Source of the DNA: Marinobacter algicola DG893
GTDB taxonomy: Bacteria; Pseudomonadota; Gammaproteobacteria; Pseudomonadales; Oleiphilaceae
Direction of reading: 5' to 3'
Length of the DNA: 64,000 bases
NCBI RefSeq assembly: GCF_000170835.1
Contig: NZ_ABCP01000001.1
Location: forward strand, 430,030-494,029
This document shows, one piece after another, positions 34,647-46,671 of this stretch. The stretch's first letter is position 1, and each line of letters opens with the position of its first letter. Below the pieces are notes generated by a model. The model was not told where the DNA came from. It did not search any database and was given only the letters and a program-made list of their open reading frames with translations. The position numbers were made by a program, and so were the translations under genes.

Positions 34647-36880
34647 GATCGCTTTCGCCTGACGTTGATAATATTGGGAAGATTGCGAATCTGAGCGAGC
34701 AACTTGGCCAACTGATCAAGGCTGGAAATCTCCAGGGTCACGGTCATGGTGGCGGTGTTCTCATCCTTGTTAGACAGGGTATTGAGTGCCAGAACGTCAC
34801 TTTTAGAAGACGACAGTACCTGGGTGATATCCCGCAACAAACCGGAGCGGTCGTAGGCTTCAATTTCAACATCAACGGGATACACGGCGACAGGCTGACC
34901 GCCCCAACTTACCTCGATAATCCGATTGGGCTCGAACTCCTTCAGGTTCAGGAAGGTGATGCAGTCCTGCCGATGGACGGTGACACCACGGCCGACGGTG
35001 ATGTAGCCGCCGACCGGATCACCCGGCAGAGGTTTGCAGCATTTCGCCACCTGGGTCTTGAGTTTGCCAACACCCAGAATCTGGATATCCGATTCCGTGT
35101 CATAGGGCTTGCGCCTCTGGGTGCTGAGCTTCAGATCCAGTTGCTCGGATTTCGGCTCCAACATCTGCTGGGCAACGTTGGCCACATGGGTGGGGCGAAG
35201 ATCGCCAGCCCCTACTGCCGCAAACATGTCCTCGGCACCCTGGTAATTCACTTTGCGAGCCAAGTCGTTGAGGTCCACCTCGTACAGCGACAGGCGTTTG
35301 AACTCGTCTTCCAGGATAGCCCGGCCATCGACAATGTTGCGGTCGCGATCCTGCTGCTTGAACCAGTGGGTGACCTTGGCCCGGGCGCGGGACGTCTGGA
35401 TATACCCCAGGCTAGGGTTAAGCCAGTCACGGCTGGGCGCCTGGTTATTGGATGTGAGTATGGATATCTGGTCACCGGTCTTCAGCGGGTAGGTCAGCGG
35501 TACGATACGGCTATTAACCTTGGCCCCGCGACAGGCATGGCCGATTTCGGTGTGTACACGATAGGCGAAGTCCACCGGCGTCGCGCCTTGCGGCAAATCC
35601 ACTACATGGCCTTCCGGAGTGAACACGTAGACCCGGTCGGACGCGACATCGGACTTGAGATGGTCCGCCAGCCCGGACAGGTCGCCGAGCTCTTCCTGCC
35701 ATTCCAGCACCTGCCGCAGCCAGTTGATCTTGGCGTCATAGCCCACAGACCGGTTGCCCTTGTCCGTGCCTTTGTAGAGCCAGTGGGCACAAACACCCAG
35801 CTCAGCTTCCTCATGCATGGCCTGGGTACGGATTTGCACTTCCATCACCTTGCCTTCCGGGCCGATGACAGCTGTGTGCAGGGACTGATACCCGTTTTCC
35901 TTGGGATTGGCAACGTAATCGTCGAATTCGTTGGGAATATGGCGCCAGAGTGTGTGCACGATGCCAAGCGCGGCGTAACAGTCACGCACCTCAGGCACCA
36001 GGATGCGGACGGCCCGGACATCGTACACTTGGGAAAAATCGATGCCCTTACGCCGCATCTTCCGCCAGATACTGTAGATGTGCTTGGCACGTCCTGAAAG
36101 CTCGCCATCTATTCCAGACGCAACCAGTTCGTCCTTGATGGTGGTAATCACACGCTTGATGTAGCTTTCGCGATCAAGCCGCTTTTCATCGAGCAGCTTG
36201 GCGATTTTTTTGTAGGCGGTTTCGTGCAGGTAGCGGAACGAGAGATCTTCGAGCTCCCATTTGATGTGACCAATACCCAGTCGATGGGCCAGCGGCGCAT
36301 AGATATCGAACACCTCGCGAGCCACACGCATGCGTTTCTCTTCAGGCGCGTTTTTCACGGCACGAATGGCACAGGTGCGTTCAGCAAGCTTGATCAGCGC
36401 CACCCGGACGTCGTCGATCATGGTGACCAACATCTTGCGAACGTTGTCGAGCTGGCCTTCGGTCTGGCCCAGCACATTGCCCTTGAGTGGGTGATGGATA
36501 GACGATATCGCCGCCATCTGCTGAACACCGTCAATCAGCCCGGCCACCTCATCGCCGAACTCCTTGCGGATCTTCTCCAGGGGAATCCGTTCCTCCCGCA
36601 CCGCCCGATAGAGAATTGCCGCCACCAGACTGGTCTGGTCGAGGTGCAGCTCCACCAATACCTGAGCCATCTCTATGCCGGTGCGGAAGCTGCTGGCACC
36701 CGGAGCCCAAACCCTGTCCTCGCGTACCGCCTGGACATCAATCGCGGCGGCCATTTCACAGGCCCGCCGGAACTGTTCAGCATCCTCAAGATGCGTCTGT
36801 GACTCGATCTGACGGACCCAACGCTCGATATCAACCTGGCCGTCGCCCGTCACTGCGTAGTCTTCGCGAACTTTTACCAT
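34643..36880 (-). CDS. relA: GTP pyrophosphokinase RelA
   Basis: A 745-residue ribosome-associated (p)ppGpp synthetase. The N-terminal HD hydrolase region is degenerate (ILYRAVREE in place of the HDxxED of SpoT), as expected for synthetase-only RelA. The synthetase domain (KHIYSIWRKMRRKGIDFSQVYDVRAVRILV) covers about 230-380, a TGS domain about 410-470 (VYVFTPEGHVVDLPQGATPVDFAY), and a C-terminal ACT domain the last 75 residues. It lies between rlmD and mazG, the usual gammaproteobacterial order. Confidence 0.96.
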   Translation of the reverse strand: MVKVREDYAVTGDGQVDIERWVRQIESQTHLEDAEQFRRACEMAAAIDVQAVREDRVWAPGASSFRTGIEMAQVLVELHLDQTSLVAAILYRAVREERIPLEKIRKEFGDEVAGLIDGVQQMAAISSIHHPLKGNVLGQTEGQLDNVRKMLVTMIDDVRVALIKLAERTCAIRAVKNAPEEKRMRVAREVFDIYAPLAHRLGIGHIKWELEDLSFRYLHETAYKKIAKLLDEKRLDRESYIKRVITTIKDELVASGIDGELSGRAKHIYSIWRKMRRKGIDFSQVYDVRAVRILVPEVRDCYAALGIVHTLWRHIPNEFDDYVANPKENGYQSLHTAVIGPEGKVMEVQIRTQAMHEEAELGVCAHWLYKGTDKGNRSVGYDAKINWLRQVLEWQEELGDLSGLADHLKSDVASDRVYVFTPEGHVVDLPQGATPVDFAYRVHTEIGHACRGAKVNSRIVPLTYPLKTGDQISILTSNNQAPSRDWLNPSLGYIQTSRARAKVTHWFKQQDRDRNIVDGRAILEDEFKRLSLYEVDLNDLARKVNYQGAEDMFAAVGAGDLRPTHVANVAQQMLEPKSEQLDLKLSTQRRKPYDTESDIQILGVGKLKTQVAKCCKPLPGDPVGGYITVGRGVTVHRQDCITFLNLKEFEPNRIIEVSWGGQPVAVYPVDVEIEAYDRSGLLRDITQVLSSSKSDVLALNTLSNKDENTATMTVTLEISSLDQLAKLLAQIRNLPNIINVRRKRS

Positions 36881-36938
36881 ATCGCTCTTGTTCTTCCTGG
36901 TCGCTTATCCGGCCATCCCTGACCGGTCCCGAGAGGCA

Positions 36939-38276
36939 TCAATTATCCACGCGCTCGAACATCGCCATGGATTCAACATGGGTGGTGTGGGGAAACATGT
37001 CCATAACGCCCGCCCTCACCAGCCGATAACCATTACGCACCATCACCCCTGCGTCCCTGGCCAACGTGGCCGGGTTGCAGGAAACATAAACAATTCGCTT
37101 TGCACCAAAGGCCGTCAGGTATTCACACACCTCCTGAGCCCCGGAACGCGGCGGATCAATCAGTATTTTGTCGAAACCTTCCGCTGCCCACGGTTGTGCC
37201 GTGAAATCGGCGTGCAAGTCAGCGCCGTGGAATGCGACATTCGATAGCCCGTTGAGTTCCGCATTTTCCCGTCCGCGAACCACCATGGCGTCATCGCCTT
37301 CCACACCAACCACCTGCCCGGCGCGGCGGGCCAGCGGCAGGGTGAAATTCCCCAGTCCGCAGAAAAGGTCCAGCACCCGCTCACCAGGCTGGATATCCAG
37401 CCACTCAACCGCCCGGTGTACCATGTTGCGATTGATATCCACATTGACCTGAGTAAAGTCCATCGGGTGGAACTTCATGGTCAGGTCGAATTCTTCCATG
37501 CCGTAGGACAGGCGCTCCTCGCCAGATTCAGGCCAGATTCTGTGAACGGTATCCGGCCCTTTCGGTTGCAGGTAGATATGCAATTCATGGGCCTGGCCGA
37601 AGCCGATCAACGCCTGCGTATCGGAATCGCTCAGCGGGTCCATGTTGCGGAATATCATCGCCGCCGACTCGTCGCCGCAGGCGACTTCCACCTGCGGTAT
37701 GCGTCGATAGGCGTCCATGTCATGGAGAAGTTCACGTAGCGGAGTGATGCGGTCGCCGATACGCGGGTCCAACACCACGCAGCGATCAATATCGGTCAGG
37801 AAACTGTTGCGCTTTTCCCGGAATCCGACCAGCACCGATTCCCGAGCTGGCACGTACTTCACGCCCAGCCGTGCCTTGCGACGATAGCCCAGGGCCGGGG
37901 AACGCATGGGCGCCACCCACTCTTCCGGCTCAATGCCCCCGAAATGGGCAAAATGTTCCCGCAGGGTGTCTTCCTTGAACCGGATCTGGGCATCGCCACT
38001 CATGTGCTGGAGACTACAGCCACCACAAAGGTCGGCAAAATCGCAGGGCGGAGTCATGCGTGCCTCATCGGCTTCAAGTACTTCCACAGCCCGCAATTCA
38101 TCAAACTTGCTGCGTGTACTGATAAATTTGGCCATCACCGTCTCGCCAGGCAGGGCGCCGTCGACGAACTGCGCCTTACCATTGTCCCGGGCGATGCCCC
38201 GGCCATCGTGACTGAGGGTTTCCACCACACAACGCACCGGTTCGCTTGGCAGGGCCTTCCTGCGTCTTCTACTCAT
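36939..38276 (-). CDS. rlmD: 23S rRNA (uracil(1939)-C5)-methyltransferase
   Basis: A 445-residue rRNA methyltransferase. An N-terminal TRAM domain (residues about 10-70) is followed by an iron-sulfur cluster cysteine set ([15 protein letters not shown]), the SAM motif [22 protein letters not shown], and the catalytic cysteine in [10 protein letters not shown]. It starts the rlmD-relA-mazG run on the minus strand. Confidence 0.96.
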   Translation of the reverse strand: MSRRRRKALPSEPVRCVVETLSHDGRGIARDNGKAQFVDGALPGETVMAKFISTRSKFDELRAVEVLEADEARMTPPCDFADLCGGCSLQHMSGDAQIRFKEDTLREHFAHFGGIEPEEWVAPMRSPALGYRRKARLGVKYVPARESVLVGFREKRNSFLTDIDRCVVLDPRIGDRITPLRELLHDMDAYRRIPQVEVACGDESAAMIFRNMDPLSDSDTQALIGFGQAHELHIYLQPKGPDTVHRIWPESGEERLSYGMEEFDLTMKFHPMDFTQVNVDINRNMVHRAVEWLDIQPGERVLDLFCGLGNFTLPLARRAGQVVGVEGDDAMVVRGRENAELNGLSNVAFHGADLHADFTAQPWAAEGFDKILIDPPRSGAQEVCEYLTAFGAKRIVYVSCNPATLARDAGVMVRNGYRLVRAGVMDMFPHTTHVESMAMFERVDN

Positions 38277-38332
38277 AGAAAGTCTCTTAACTGAATTCAG
38301 GGTTTGCCGGGTTCAGGCACCTTTTACCGGTT

Positions 38333-39226
38333 TCAGGCACCTGGGAAAACGCCGGTGGACAGGTAGCGGTCACCCCGGTCACAGATAATGGCCACGATTA
38401 CCGCGTTTTCAACCTGTGCCGACAGCTTGAGGGCGGCAGCGATGGAGCCACCGGATGAAACGCCACAGAAAATGCCTTCCTCACTAGCCAGGGCACGCAT
38501 GGTGTCCTCAGCCTCCTGCTGACCGATGTCCATGACCGTATCCACACGGGTGGCATCAAAAATTTTCGGCAGGTACGGCTCCGGCCAGCGCCGTATGCCG
38601 GGGATGGACGCCCCTTCCTGAGGCTGCAGACCAACTATCTGGATATCGGGGTTCCGTTCCTTGAAGTATCTGGACACGCCCATGATGGTCCCGGTGGTAC
38701 CCATGGAGCTGACAAAGTGCGTGACCAGTCCCGCCGTCTGTTCCCAGATTTCCGGGCCGGTGGTGCGGTAATGCGCCAGGGGGTTGTCCTGGTTGGCAAA
38801 CTGATCCAGCACTTTGCCCTTGCCTTCCGCTTCCATCTGCTGGGCCAGGTCGCGAGCCGTTTCCATGCCTTCCTCTTTGCTGACGGTGACAATCTCCGCA
38901 CCATAGGCACGCATCGACGCCCGACGCTCCTCACTCATGTTCGCTGGCATGATCAGCACCATACGGTAGCCCTTGATGGCTGCTGCCATCGCCAGAGCAA
39001 TGCCGGTATTTCCACTGGTGGCCTCGATCAGGGTGTCGCCCGGTTTGATCTCCCCCCGGCGCTCTGCTTCCTGGATCATGCTGATGGCAGGACGGTCCTT
39101 CACCGAACCGGCGGGGTTATTACCCTCAAGCTTGGCCAGAATCACATTGCTGGTCTCGCCCGGAAGCCGCTGCAGACGCACAAGAGGCGTATGCCCTACA
39201 TAATCTTCGATGGTCGGGAAATGCAT
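38333..39226 (-). CDS. cysM: Cysteine synthase B (O-acetylserine sulfhydrylase)
   Basis: A 297-residue PLP enzyme making cysteine from O-acetylserine and sulfide or thiosulfate. The PLP lysine is in NNPAGSVKDRPA near residue 42, and the phosphate loop EATSGNTGIALA follows. The NNPAGSVKDRP form is typical of CysM rather than CysK. The ATG at 39224-39226 fits the family; an in-frame extension to 39340 is rejected. Divergent from gacS, as in Pseudomonas. Confidence 0.95.
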   Translation of the reverse strand: MHFPTIEDYVGHTPLVRLQRLPGETSNVILAKLEGNNPAGSVKDRPAISMIQEAERRGEIKPGDTLIEATSGNTGIALAMAAAIKGYRMVLIMPANMSEERRASMRAYGAEIVTVSKEEGMETARDLAQQMEAEGKGKVLDQFANQDNPLAHYRTTGPEIWEQTAGLVTHFVSSMGTTGTIMGVSRYFKERNPDIQIVGLQPQEGASIPGIRRWPEPYLPKIFDATRVDTVMDIGQQEAEDTMRALASEEGIFCGVSSGGSIAAALKLSAQVENAVIVAIICDRGDRYLSTGVFPGA

Positions 39227-39473
39227 GTTGTAACCTTCCTCAATTCTTCCGGAACCCGCCGCCAGCGGGTGACGCCGACGATACAAGCCTGTGATACACT
39301 CCGGGTTCGCATGATACGCGGAATATCCGCAGTCTCCCAATACAGCTTCTCGCTATATCCATGACTGTGGGCTATATCCGGGGGCGCCATCACGGCCAGA
39401 CTGCGTGGAATCAACTATTCTGACAGGGAAGAATGCCGGACATCAGGCCGGCGACGTCAATCGGGAACTCACT

Positions 39474-42362
39474 ATGCGGCGCTGGGGCATACGCAAAAAA
39501 GTACTGGTGGTGACACTCGTCCCCACCCTTCTGACCACTTTGATGCTGGGGCTTTTCTTCACCTACAGCTGGGTCAACAACATTGAGAGCCTCCTGCAGG
39601 ACCGCGGCGAGTCGCTTTCGCGGCAATTGTCAGCCGGCTCGGAATACGGCCTGTTCACGGCTAACCGAAGCCTGCTCAGCAGCCTCTCCAACGCCCTCCT
39701 GGAAGAGCAGGATGTGCGCTCCATCACCTTCTTCGACAGCGAACACAACCGGCTGCTGCACACAGGCCCCGGAAGCTCCGACGATATTGGCAAGGACACC
39801 TTGACCGGCGAAGAGGCGGTACGGGTTACCCGCACCGACAGTACCGTTTTCGTGACACCGGTCTACCTTCAGGACCTGATGATCGAAAGCATGCTGGACC
39901 CGGACTCCCGCCAGAACGTGGGGTCGGGTAAGAAACCGATCGGTTGGGTAACCGTGGAAATGTCCCACATACGCACTGAGAAGGAAACCTACAAAGCACT
40001 GCTGATTTCCCTTTTGCTGGTGTTAGGCGGCGTACTGCTCAGCCTGATGATCGCGCTGCGCATGAGCCGCTCGTTTACCGATCCGGTCTTTGAACTCAAT
40101 GAGGCAGTGGCCAAGCTCAAGGAAGGCAAGCTGGACACCCGCGTTTATACCCGCGCCGGCCCTGAATTCGAGCAATTGGAGTCCGGCCTGAACGCCATGG
40201 CCGGTGAACTGAGCAAAGCCCAGGCGGAGATGCAGCAGAACATTGACCAGGCCACGGAAGACCTGCGAGAGACCCTGGAAACCATCGAAATCCAGAACAT
40301 CGAACTCGATTTCGCCCGAAAGGAAGCCCTGGAAGCCAGCCGTATCAAGTCGGAATTCCTGGCCAACATGTCCCATGAAATCCGCACCCCGCTGAATGGC
40401 ATCATCGGCTTTACCGAGTTACTGCTTAAAAGCCCGCTACCACGCCAACAGCGGGACCACCTGAGCACCATCCGCAAGTCGTCGGAAATACTGCTGACCA
40501 TCATCAATGACATTCTGGATTTTTCCAAGATCGAGGCCGGCAAACTTATCCTCGACCGCATCCCCTTCCAGCTCCGGGACATCGTAGAAGAAGTCATGGT
40601 CATGCTGGCCCCGGCGGCTCACAGCAAGAACCTGGACCTGGTGCCACTGGTCTACAACGATGTACCCGACAACATCATGGGTGACCCCCTACGGGTAAAG
40701 CAGGTGATCACCAACCTGGTCAACAATGCCATCAAGTTCACCCAGACCGGTGAAGTGGTCCTGCGCGCCAGTCTTGAAGAAGAAGATAAAGAGAGCAACC
40801 GGATCACCCTGAGACTCAGCATTACCGATTCCGGTGTCGGGCTCTCACGAGCTCAACAGCAGTCCCTGTTCAACGCCTTCAGCCAGGCCGACGCTTCCAC
40901 GGCCCGCCAGTACGGGGGGACCGGGCTGGGGCTTGCGATCTCCAAGCGCCTGGTTGAGGAAATGGGCGGCAAGATCGGGCTTGAGAGTGAGCTGGGCAAG
41001 GGATCCACCTTCTGGTTTACCCTGACCTCGGAACTGTCTTCTACCGGCGAAGCCATCGCGCCCAAAGACTCTCTGCGCGGCGAAAGAGCCATCTACCTTG
41101 ACCAGCAGAAAACCACCGGTCTGGCAGTGGAACATATGCTCCGTGAATGGGGCATGACGGTAGACAGGGTATCCTCACCGGGTGCCATGCAGGAACAGAT
41201 CGAGGAAGCCCAAAAAGAGCAATCCGGCTACGCCGTCGCGGTTGTCGGCATCACCCGTCACCTGCTGAATTCAAGCCAATACTGTTCGCTGGTAAGATCC
41301 CTGGAGCTGGAGCGGGATTGCCGCACACTGCTGTTGACCCCTACACTTGAAACTCACGACACACCGCTGTCGGGGCTGGCCAGTGGGCACCTGACCAAGC
41401 CCGTCTGCCGCGACTCCCTGTACGACGAACTGTTGTTGCTGGTGCACGGTATCAGCAACCGGCGACGCCAGTTACCGGATCATTCCCCTACCATTAGCCG
41501 TGAGCTGCCTGCCCAGTCAACACGCGTGCCCAGAGTGCTGGCGGTGGACGATAACGATGCCAACCTGAAGCTGGTAATGACTCTGCTAAACGACTGCGGC
41601 GTTGTCGCTGAGGGAGCAACCAGCGGCTTCGAAGCACTGAGCAAGGCCCGCCAACACTCATTCGACCTGGTATTCATGGATCTGCAGATGCCCGGAATGG
41701 ACGGAGTGGAAACCACGGAGAGATTGCGAAGCCTGGATGGCGCCAGCCACCGTACTCCGATCATTGCGCTCACAGCCCACGCCCTTGCTGAGGAGCAGGA
41801 CCGACTGATCCAGCAGGGATTCGATGGCTACCTGGCCAAACCCATCAGCAACAGCCAGCTGATCGACATTATTCACGACTACACTGGCTATACCTGCCGC
41901 CCCGACCCGGATGGTGGACACTTGCCGGTTCCCGAGGTACGCGATACACGCCGCTCGGTTCGCCCATCGACCAGGAAAAAACAGCCTGACTGTGTCAGCG
42001 TGACCGAAAGCATACAGTTGGCCGCCGGGAAAGCAGATCTGGCCGAAGAACTGTTCAGCATGCTGGTCGAACAGATCCATACCGACATCCATCAGGTGCC
42101 GGCACTCTGGAACAAAGGCGACATGGATGAGCTGCTTGAGTGCGTCCACAAACTGCATGGCGCCACGCGCTACTGTGGCGTGCCTGAGCTACGCGCTGCT
42201 GCAAACCAATTGGAAACCGCCTTGAAATGCGCAGCGCCGGACATGGAATACCAGAAAGATCAATTGCTAGTGGCCATGGAGCGCTTACAGACCTGGAGCG
42301 AACAAACTGACTGGCAGCAGTTGTTCCGGCAGCAGAACCCTCAGCAGGCGACCGTGGACTGA
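39474..42362 (+). CDS. gacS: Hybrid sensor histidine kinase GacS/BarA
   Basis: A 962-residue hybrid kinase at the top of the Gac/Rsm pathway. Membrane span about residues 10-33, periplasmic sensor to about 170, second span 174-196, HAMP about 197-250. HisKA has phospho-acceptor His301 ([12 protein letters not shown]), then an HATPase domain ([22 protein letters not shown]). The receiver has Asp736 ([11 protein letters not shown]) and the C-terminal HPt has His895 ([11 protein letters not shown]), giving a full phosphorelay. ATG 39474 (GGGA upstream) fits the positively charged start [12 protein letters not shown] 39405 is possible. The partner GacA is not in the window. Confidence 0.95.
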   Translation: MRRWGIRKKVLVVTLVPTLLTTLMLGLFFTYSWVNNIESLLQDRGESLSRQLSAGSEYGLFTANRSLLSSLSNALLEEQDVRSITFFDSEHNRLLHTGPGSSDDIGKDTLTGEEAVRVTRTDSTVFVTPVYLQDLMIESMLDPDSRQNVGSGKKPIGWVTVEMSHIRTEKETYKALLISLLLVLGGVLLSLMIALRMSRSFTDPVFELNEAVAKLKEGKLDTRVYTRAGPEFEQLESGLNAMAGELSKAQAEMQQNIDQATEDLRETLETIEIQNIELDFARKEALEASRIKSEFLANMSHEIRTPLNGIIGFTELLLKSPLPRQQRDHLSTIRKSSEILLTIINDILDFSKIEAGKLILDRIPFQLRDIVEEVMVMLAPAAHSKNLDLVPLVYNDVPDNIMGDPLRVKQVITNLVNNAIKFTQTGEVVLRASLEEEDKESNRITLRLSITDSGVGLSRAQQQSLFNAFSQADASTARQYGGTGLGLAISKRLVEEMGGKIGLESELGKGSTFWFTLTSELSSTGEAIAPKDSLRGERAIYLDQQKTTGLAVEHMLREWGMTVDRVSSPGAMQEQIEEAQKEQSGYAVAVVGITRHLLNSSQYCSLVRSLELERDCRTLLLTPTLETHDTPLSGLASGHLTKPVCRDSLYDELLLLVHGISNRRRQLPDHSPTISRELPAQSTRVPRVLAVDDNDANLKLVMTLLNDCGVVAEGATSGFEALSKARQHSFDLVFMDLQMPGMDGVETTERLRSLDGASHRTPIIALTAHALAEEQDRLIQQGFDGYLAKPISNSQLIDIIHDYTGYTCRPDPDGGHLPVPEVRDTRRSVRPSTRKKQPDCVSVTESIQLAAGKADLAEELFSMLVEQIHTDIHQVPALWNKGDMDELLECVHKLHGATRYCGVPELRAAANQLETALKCAAPDMEYQKDQLLVAMERLQTWSEQTDWQQLFRQQNPQQATVD

Positions 42363-42377
42363 AGGACGATCAGCGCC

Positions 42378-43127
42378 TCAGGCTCGGGCGCTTTCGAGGA
42401 TTGCCTTCATATCCTTTACCGCCTCTTTAAGCCCGGTAAACACCGCCCTGGCAATGATGGCGTGGCCGATGTTGAGCTCGTTGATACCCGCGATGGCGGC
42501 AACGCGTTCAGTGTTATGGTAGTGCAGCCCGTGGCCGGCGTTGACCACCAACCCTTTCTTGCGAGCGTAAGTCACCGCTTCCTGCAAGGTGTTAAAAGCC
42601 CCCTCGACAATCTGAGGGTCTGTCGCTTCCGCATACTCCCCCGTGTGTAGCTCCACCACCGGCGCACCGCAACGGACGGCCGCATCAATTTGCGCCACAT
42701 CCGGATCGATAAACAGGGAGACCTCGGCACCAATTTTTGCCAATCGGTCACAGGCTTTGGCCACCCGCGCTTCCTGGCCTTCCACATCCAGGCCGCCCTC
42801 AGTTGTCAGCTCTTCGCGCTTCTCGGGCACCAGGCACACACATTCCGGCCGCACCTGCTCGGCGAATGCCAGCATGGCATCAGTGACTGCCATTTCCAGG
42901 TTCATCTTGGTGGTGAGGATTTCCTTCAGCAGAAGCACATCACGGTCCTGGATATGCCGCCGATCCTCGCGGGGATGGATGGTGATACCATCGGCGCCTG
43001 CCTCTTCCGCCAGAATCGCCGCCTGTACCGGATCCGGATATCGGGTCCCCCTGGCCTGACGCAAGGTAGCAACATGGTCAATATTCACACCCAGCAAAAC
43101 TCTGGGCTTCATTGAGCTAGAGGTCAT
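42378..43127 (-). CDS. pdxJ: Pyridoxine 5'-phosphate synthase
   Basis: A 249-residue TIM-barrel enzyme forming pyridoxine phosphate from aminoacetone phosphate and deoxyxylulose phosphate. [18 protein letters not shown] and [12 protein letters not shown] are signature segments; [10 protein letters not shown] is near the C-terminus ([10 protein letters not shown] here). GGAG precedes the ATG at 43125-43127 by six bases, and the start overlaps the recO stop by 11 bases. Last gene of the lepA-to-pdxJ run; converges on gacS 15 bases away. Confidence 0.95.
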   Translation of the reverse strand: MTSSSMKPRVLLGVNIDHVATLRQARGTRYPDPVQAAILAEEAGADGITIHPREDRRHIQDRDVLLLKEILTTKMNLEMAVTDAMLAFAEQVRPECVCLVPEKREELTTEGGLDVEGQEARVAKACDRLAKIGAEVSLFIDPDVAQIDAAVRCGAPVVELHTGEYAEATDPQIVEGAFNTLQEAVTYARKKGLVVNAGHGLHYHNTERVAAIAGINELNIGHAIIARAVFTGLKEAVKDMKAILESARA

Positions 43128-43845
43128 TCCGATCTCCTCGATGATGACTGAACAGGCTTCTGCTATGGAGCACCTTGCCCTGCAACAGGTAATCCACAAG
43201 TACCCTTGTTACCCGTTTGGCGATGCGCCGGCACTCGACGGATTCGAGATCGCCGTTGGCCAGCGCCAGCAGTGTGCCCCCGGGCAGATTCCGGAGCCTG
43301 GCACCCGGCGATGGCTCGGCCAGAATCCCCTGCTCCGGATCATAACAATAAAGCCTACCGGCCTCGACCGGCTGCCCGCTATCGGTCGCCTGGTCCCAGA
43401 CGAAGTCATACCCGAGCTCCGCAGCCAGGGATTGCTCGAAACGCCGAAGAATCGGTTCCACATCCCTGGCTTCCGACAACTCGGCGATCACATCAATGTA
43501 GGCAGCAAAAAGTTGGTGGTGAGGGTCGGCCATTGGCAGCAGACGCTGCAATAACTCATTCACGTAAAGACCGCTGTACAGGGAGAGCGTGCGCTTCAGG
43601 GAGGGGCCGCTGCGAACGTCCGCCTGGGTCAGTGTTTTCAGGTCGCTGCGCCCGGTCCAGTCCAGCAGTAGCGGCTGGAAAGGTTGCAACTGTGCTTTGA
43701 GCGGGCTTTTTGCACTGTTGCCACCACGGGCGACCACGGTCACCCGGCCCGCGTTGAGGGAAAACACATCCACCATCAGACTGGTTTCGCGCCAGGGCCG
43801 GCGGTGGAGGACATAGGCGGGCTCCTGTTGCATTGGCCCCGTCAT
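43117..43845 (-). CDS. recO: DNA repair protein RecO
   Basis: A 242-residue protein helping RecR and RecF load RecA on gaps. The N-terminal OB fold opens [21 protein letters not shown] and continues [26 protein letters not shown] lies five bases before the ATG at 43845. It sits between era and pdxJ, its usual place. Confidence 0.94.
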   Translation of the reverse strand: MTGPMQQEPAYVLHRRPWRETSLMVDVFSLNAGRVTVVARGGNSAKSPLKAQLQPFQPLLLDWTGRSDLKTLTQADVRSGPSLKRTLSLYSGLYVNELLQRLLPMADPHHQLFAAYIDVIAELSEARDVEPILRRFEQSLAAELGYDFVWDQATDSGQPVEAGRLYCYDPEQGILAEPSPGARLRNLPGGTLLALANGDLESVECRRIAKRVTRVLVDYLLQGKVLHSRSLFSHHRGDRNDL

Positions 43846-43852
43846 AGCTGCC

Positions 43853-44770
43853 TCAGAAGTCGTTCATGCCCAGGCTTTTCAATGCCCGGTCGCTGTCCGC
43901 CCAACCCCGCTTGACCTTGACCCACAGCCTCAGCATGACTTTACTGTCGAACAGGCGCTCCATATCCGTTCTGGCTTCCTGACCGATACGGCGCAGGCGT
44001 TCGCCCTTGTCGCCGATAATGATCTTTTTCTGGCCTTCACGCTCCACCAGTATCAGCGCAGAAATGTGAAGCGTCTTGCCATCCTTGCGAAATTCCTCGA
44101 TCTCGACCGCCACGGAGTAAGGCAGCTCCGCTCCCAATTGCCGGGTAATCTTCTCGCGCACCATTTCGGAGGCCATAAAGCGCTCGCTACGATCCGTGAT
44201 CTGGTCATCCGGGTAAAAATGCACACTTTCCGGCAGAAACCGATTGACCGCAGACTCCAGCGGCTCCAGGTTCATCCCCTTGAGAGCAGACAACGGAATG
44301 ATTTCGGCAAATTCGCGCTTCCGGGATAGCATATCGAGGTGTGGCAACAGGGCCTCCCGATTTTCAATGCGGTCGACCTTGTTCACTGCCAGAATCACCG
44401 GGCACTTCAGGCTACTGAGCTTCTCCAGAACCATTTCGTCCGCCGTCGTCCACGCCATCTGGTCGACGACAAACACCGCAACATCAACATCCTTGAGGGC
44501 CGATGTCGCAGCTTTATTCATATACCGGTTAATAGCGCGGGGCTCTTCCTCGTGCATCCCCGGCGTATCCACATAGATTGCCTGAACCGGGCCTTCGGTC
44601 TTGATACCCAATACCTGGTGGCGAGTTGTCTGTGGTTTACGGGACGTGATACTAAGTTTCTGGCCAAGAATGTGGTTCAGCAATGTGGACTTGCCCACAT
44701 TGGGCCGGCCGACGATCGCCACAAAACCACAACGGCTGTCCGGGTTTTCAGGGCGGGTCACATCATTCAT
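43853..44770 (-). CDS. era: GTPase Era
   Basis: A 305-residue GTPase that matures the 30S subunit and 16S rRNA 3' end. G1 [12 protein letters not shown] near residue 21, the switch region [10 protein letters not shown]3 DTPGMHEEE, and G4 NKVDRIE are present. The C-terminal KH domain includes [17 protein letters not shown]. Its start overlaps the rnc stop (TGATGA), so the two are translationally coupled. Confidence 0.97.
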   Translation of the reverse strand: MNDVTRPENPDSRCGFVAIVGRPNVGKSTLLNHILGQKLSITSRKPQTTRHQVLGIKTEGPVQAIYVDTPGMHEEEPRAINRYMNKAATSALKDVDVAVFVVDQMAWTTADEMVLEKLSSLKCPVILAVNKVDRIENREALLPHLDMLSRKREFAEIIPLSALKGMNLEPLESAVNRFLPESVHFYPDDQITDRSERFMASEMVREKITRQLGAELPYSVAVEIEEFRKDGKTLHISALILVEREGQKKIIIGDKGERLRRIGQEARTDMERLFDSKVMLRLWVKVKRGWADSDRALKSLGMNDF

Positions 44771-45459
44771 CAGTCATTCTCCACACCCAGTTGCTTAAGG
44801 GCATTGCGGGCGGCCTGCTGCTCGGCGATTCGACGGCTATTACCAGTGCCGGTCGTTTTACGGTCCAGTGATGGCAGGGCACAGGAAACATGGAACGTCT
44901 GGGCGTGGGCTTCACCATCCACGGAAATGACGTCGTAACGAGGCAGCGGAAACTGCCGTGACTGCAGGTACTCCTGAAGCCGGGTTTTGGGATCTTTCTG
45001 GGTATCCTGCAGATCCAGCTTCTGAAGGCGCACCTCAAACCAGCGCAAAACCTGTTCTCGACAGGTGTGAAAATCACTGTCCAGATATATGGCGCCGATG
45101 ATGGACTCAACAGCGTCGGCAAGGATGGATTCACGACGGAAACCGCCGCTCTTCATTTCACCGGAACCCAGCCTGAGGTATTTGCCCAACTCAAATTCAC
45201 GGCCAATTTCCGCAAGGGTTACCCCCTTGACCATACGAGCGCGCAGACGGCTCAACTGGCCTTCCCGGGCTTTTTCAAAATGCAGGTACAGGTATTCGGC
45301 AATGACCATGTTAACGATGGAATCACCCAGAAACTCAAGGCGCTCGTTGTTCTGATTGCCAAAACTTCTATGGGTCAGCGCCAGCAACAGCCGCTCAGGC
45401 GTCTTGAACTGATAGCCGATGCGTCGCTGTAACTGCTCGAGATCCGGTTGCGAACTCAC
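44770..45459 (-). CDS. rnc: Ribonuclease III
   Basis: A 229-residue double-strand-specific endoribonuclease. The catalytic signature [21 protein letters not shown] lies near residues 38-58, [13 protein letters not shown] holds the second acidic pair, and a C-terminal dsRNA-binding domain covers about 155-225. It overlaps the DUF4845 stop by four bases upstream and era downstream, so the three are coupled. Confidence 0.97.
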   Translation of the reverse strand: MSSQPDLEQLQRRIGYQFKTPERLLLALTHRSFGNQNNERLEFLGDSIVNMVIAEYLYLHFEKAREGQLSRLRARMVKGVTLAEIGREFELGKYLRLGSGEMKSGGFRRESILADAVESIIGAIYLDSDFHTCREQVLRWFEVRLQKLDLQDTQKDPKTRLQEYLQSRQFPLPRYDVISVDGEAHAQTFHVSCALPSLDRKTTGTGNSRRIAEQQAARNALKQLGVEND

Positions 45460-45845
45460 TTGCCCTTCATCTCATACTCATGTTGAAAATGGATAACGGT
45501 ATCCACATTTCGGAACAGGTTATTGCGAACTTCGTAATCCACATTGATGATAACCAGATCCCCGTCTTTCTGAACGGTGATGTTCTTTTCATCAAAACCG
45601 CGAACATTGTTCACGCTCAGGCGCTTGTTGATCAGAGTTCTCACCTGAGCAGGCCCCATGGTGGAAAGATCTTCTGTTCCTTCAAGACTCTCAAGCGCTT
45701 CCTGAATGGTAATGTCATCAAGATACGCTGGCCCCAACTTGATGGCCAGCGTCAGCAAGCCGCCGAAAAAGAGCACCATGATCATGATAACAAGCGCCGA
45801 TGCACCCGACTGCCTGTGCATGGAGGAAAGACTGTTCTTCTTCAT
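45456..45845 (-). CDS. DUF4845 membrane-anchored protein
   Basis: A 129-residue protein with one N-terminal membrane span ([23 protein letters not shown]) preceded by a positively charged tail, then a small periplasmic domain. It matches the DUF4845 proteins found between lepB and rnc in pseudomonads; their function is unknown. The span with its preceding SGASAL segment resembles a pilin-like anchor. Start ATG 45843-45845; overlaps rnc by four bases. Confidence 0.8.
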   Translation of the reverse strand: MKKNSLSSMHRQSGASALVIMIMVLFFGGLLTLAIKLGPAYLDDITIQEALESLEGTEDLSTMGPAQVRTLINKRLSVNNVRGFDEKNITVQKDGDLVIINVDYEVRNNLFRNVDTVIHFQHEYEMKGK

Positions 45846-45874
45846 GTTAGATACACCCCTGAATAACAACGCAC

Positions 45875-46660
45875 TTATTCCAAACCGCCCACACGGTCAA
45901 AGGATGGCAGACTGGTGAGCGATTGCCAGTGCATCCAGATCGCGAACGCCTTGCCAACGACCATTTCGTCCGGAACAAAGCCCCAGTAGCGACTGTCGTT
46001 GCTGTTGTCCCGATTATCACCCATCACGAAATACTCACCCTCGGGCACCACCCACTCACCTTCACCAGAGCGCCCCGTGCGCCCCAAGGTCAGGAAAATG
46101 TCGTGCTCAACGTCACCCAGGTCTTCACGCCTCAGTTCCACTGGTGGTAGTCGGGCAACAAAGCGTGTCTCCACTTTATCGCCGTTGATAAACAGCTCCC
46201 GATTTTCGTATCGGATACGGTCACCCGGCAGCCCGACCACCCGCTTGATGTAATTGGTGCTGCCGTCTTCCGGATAGCGGAACACCATGATGTCACCGCG
46301 CTGGGGGTCATCCACTGACAGGACCTTGGTGCCCGCGACCGGCAGGCGAAGCCCGTAGGCGTACTTGTTAACGAGGATGAAATCTCCGACCTCAAGGGTA
46401 GGCAACATGGAACCGGACGGAATCTGGAAAGGCTCCACCAGAAACGAGCGCAGGACCAGCACCACCGCCAGCACCGGGAAGAACGAACGGCTAAGATCGA
46501 CGAGGTAGGGCTCCTTCGGCTCTTCCTCAGCTTCAACCTCCCCGCCGGCGCCTTCCGCGACCGCGAGCCTGCGCTTGCGCAGGAACACAACATCCAACAG
46601 CCAGATCAGCCCCGTTGCAAACGTCAGAACAACCAGAACCAGGGGAAAATCAATATCCAT
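45875..46660 (-). CDS. lepB: Signal peptidase I
   Basis: A 261-residue inner-membrane peptidase removing signal peptides. Two membrane spans (about residues 5-26 and 57-73) precede the catalytic domain. The nucleophile is Ser84 in PSGSMLPTL and the general base Lys139 in NYIKRVVGLPGD; the C-terminal MGDNRDNSNDSRYWG box is intact. It lies 11 bases after lepA. Confidence 0.97.
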   Translation of the reverse strand: MDIDFPLVLVVLTFATGLIWLLDVVFLRKRRLAVAEGAGGEVEAEEEPKEPYLVDLSRSFFPVLAVVLVLRSFLVEPFQIPSGSMLPTLEVGDFILVNKYAYGLRLPVAGTKVLSVDDPQRGDIMVFRYPEDGSTNYIKRVVGLPGDRIRYENRELFINGDKVETRFVARLPPVELRREDLGDVEHDIFLTLGRTGRSGEGEWVVPEGEYFVMGDNRDNSNDSRYWGFVPDEMVVGKAFAIWMHWQSLTSLPSFDRVGGLE

Positions 46661-46671
46661 TCAGGTGCCTT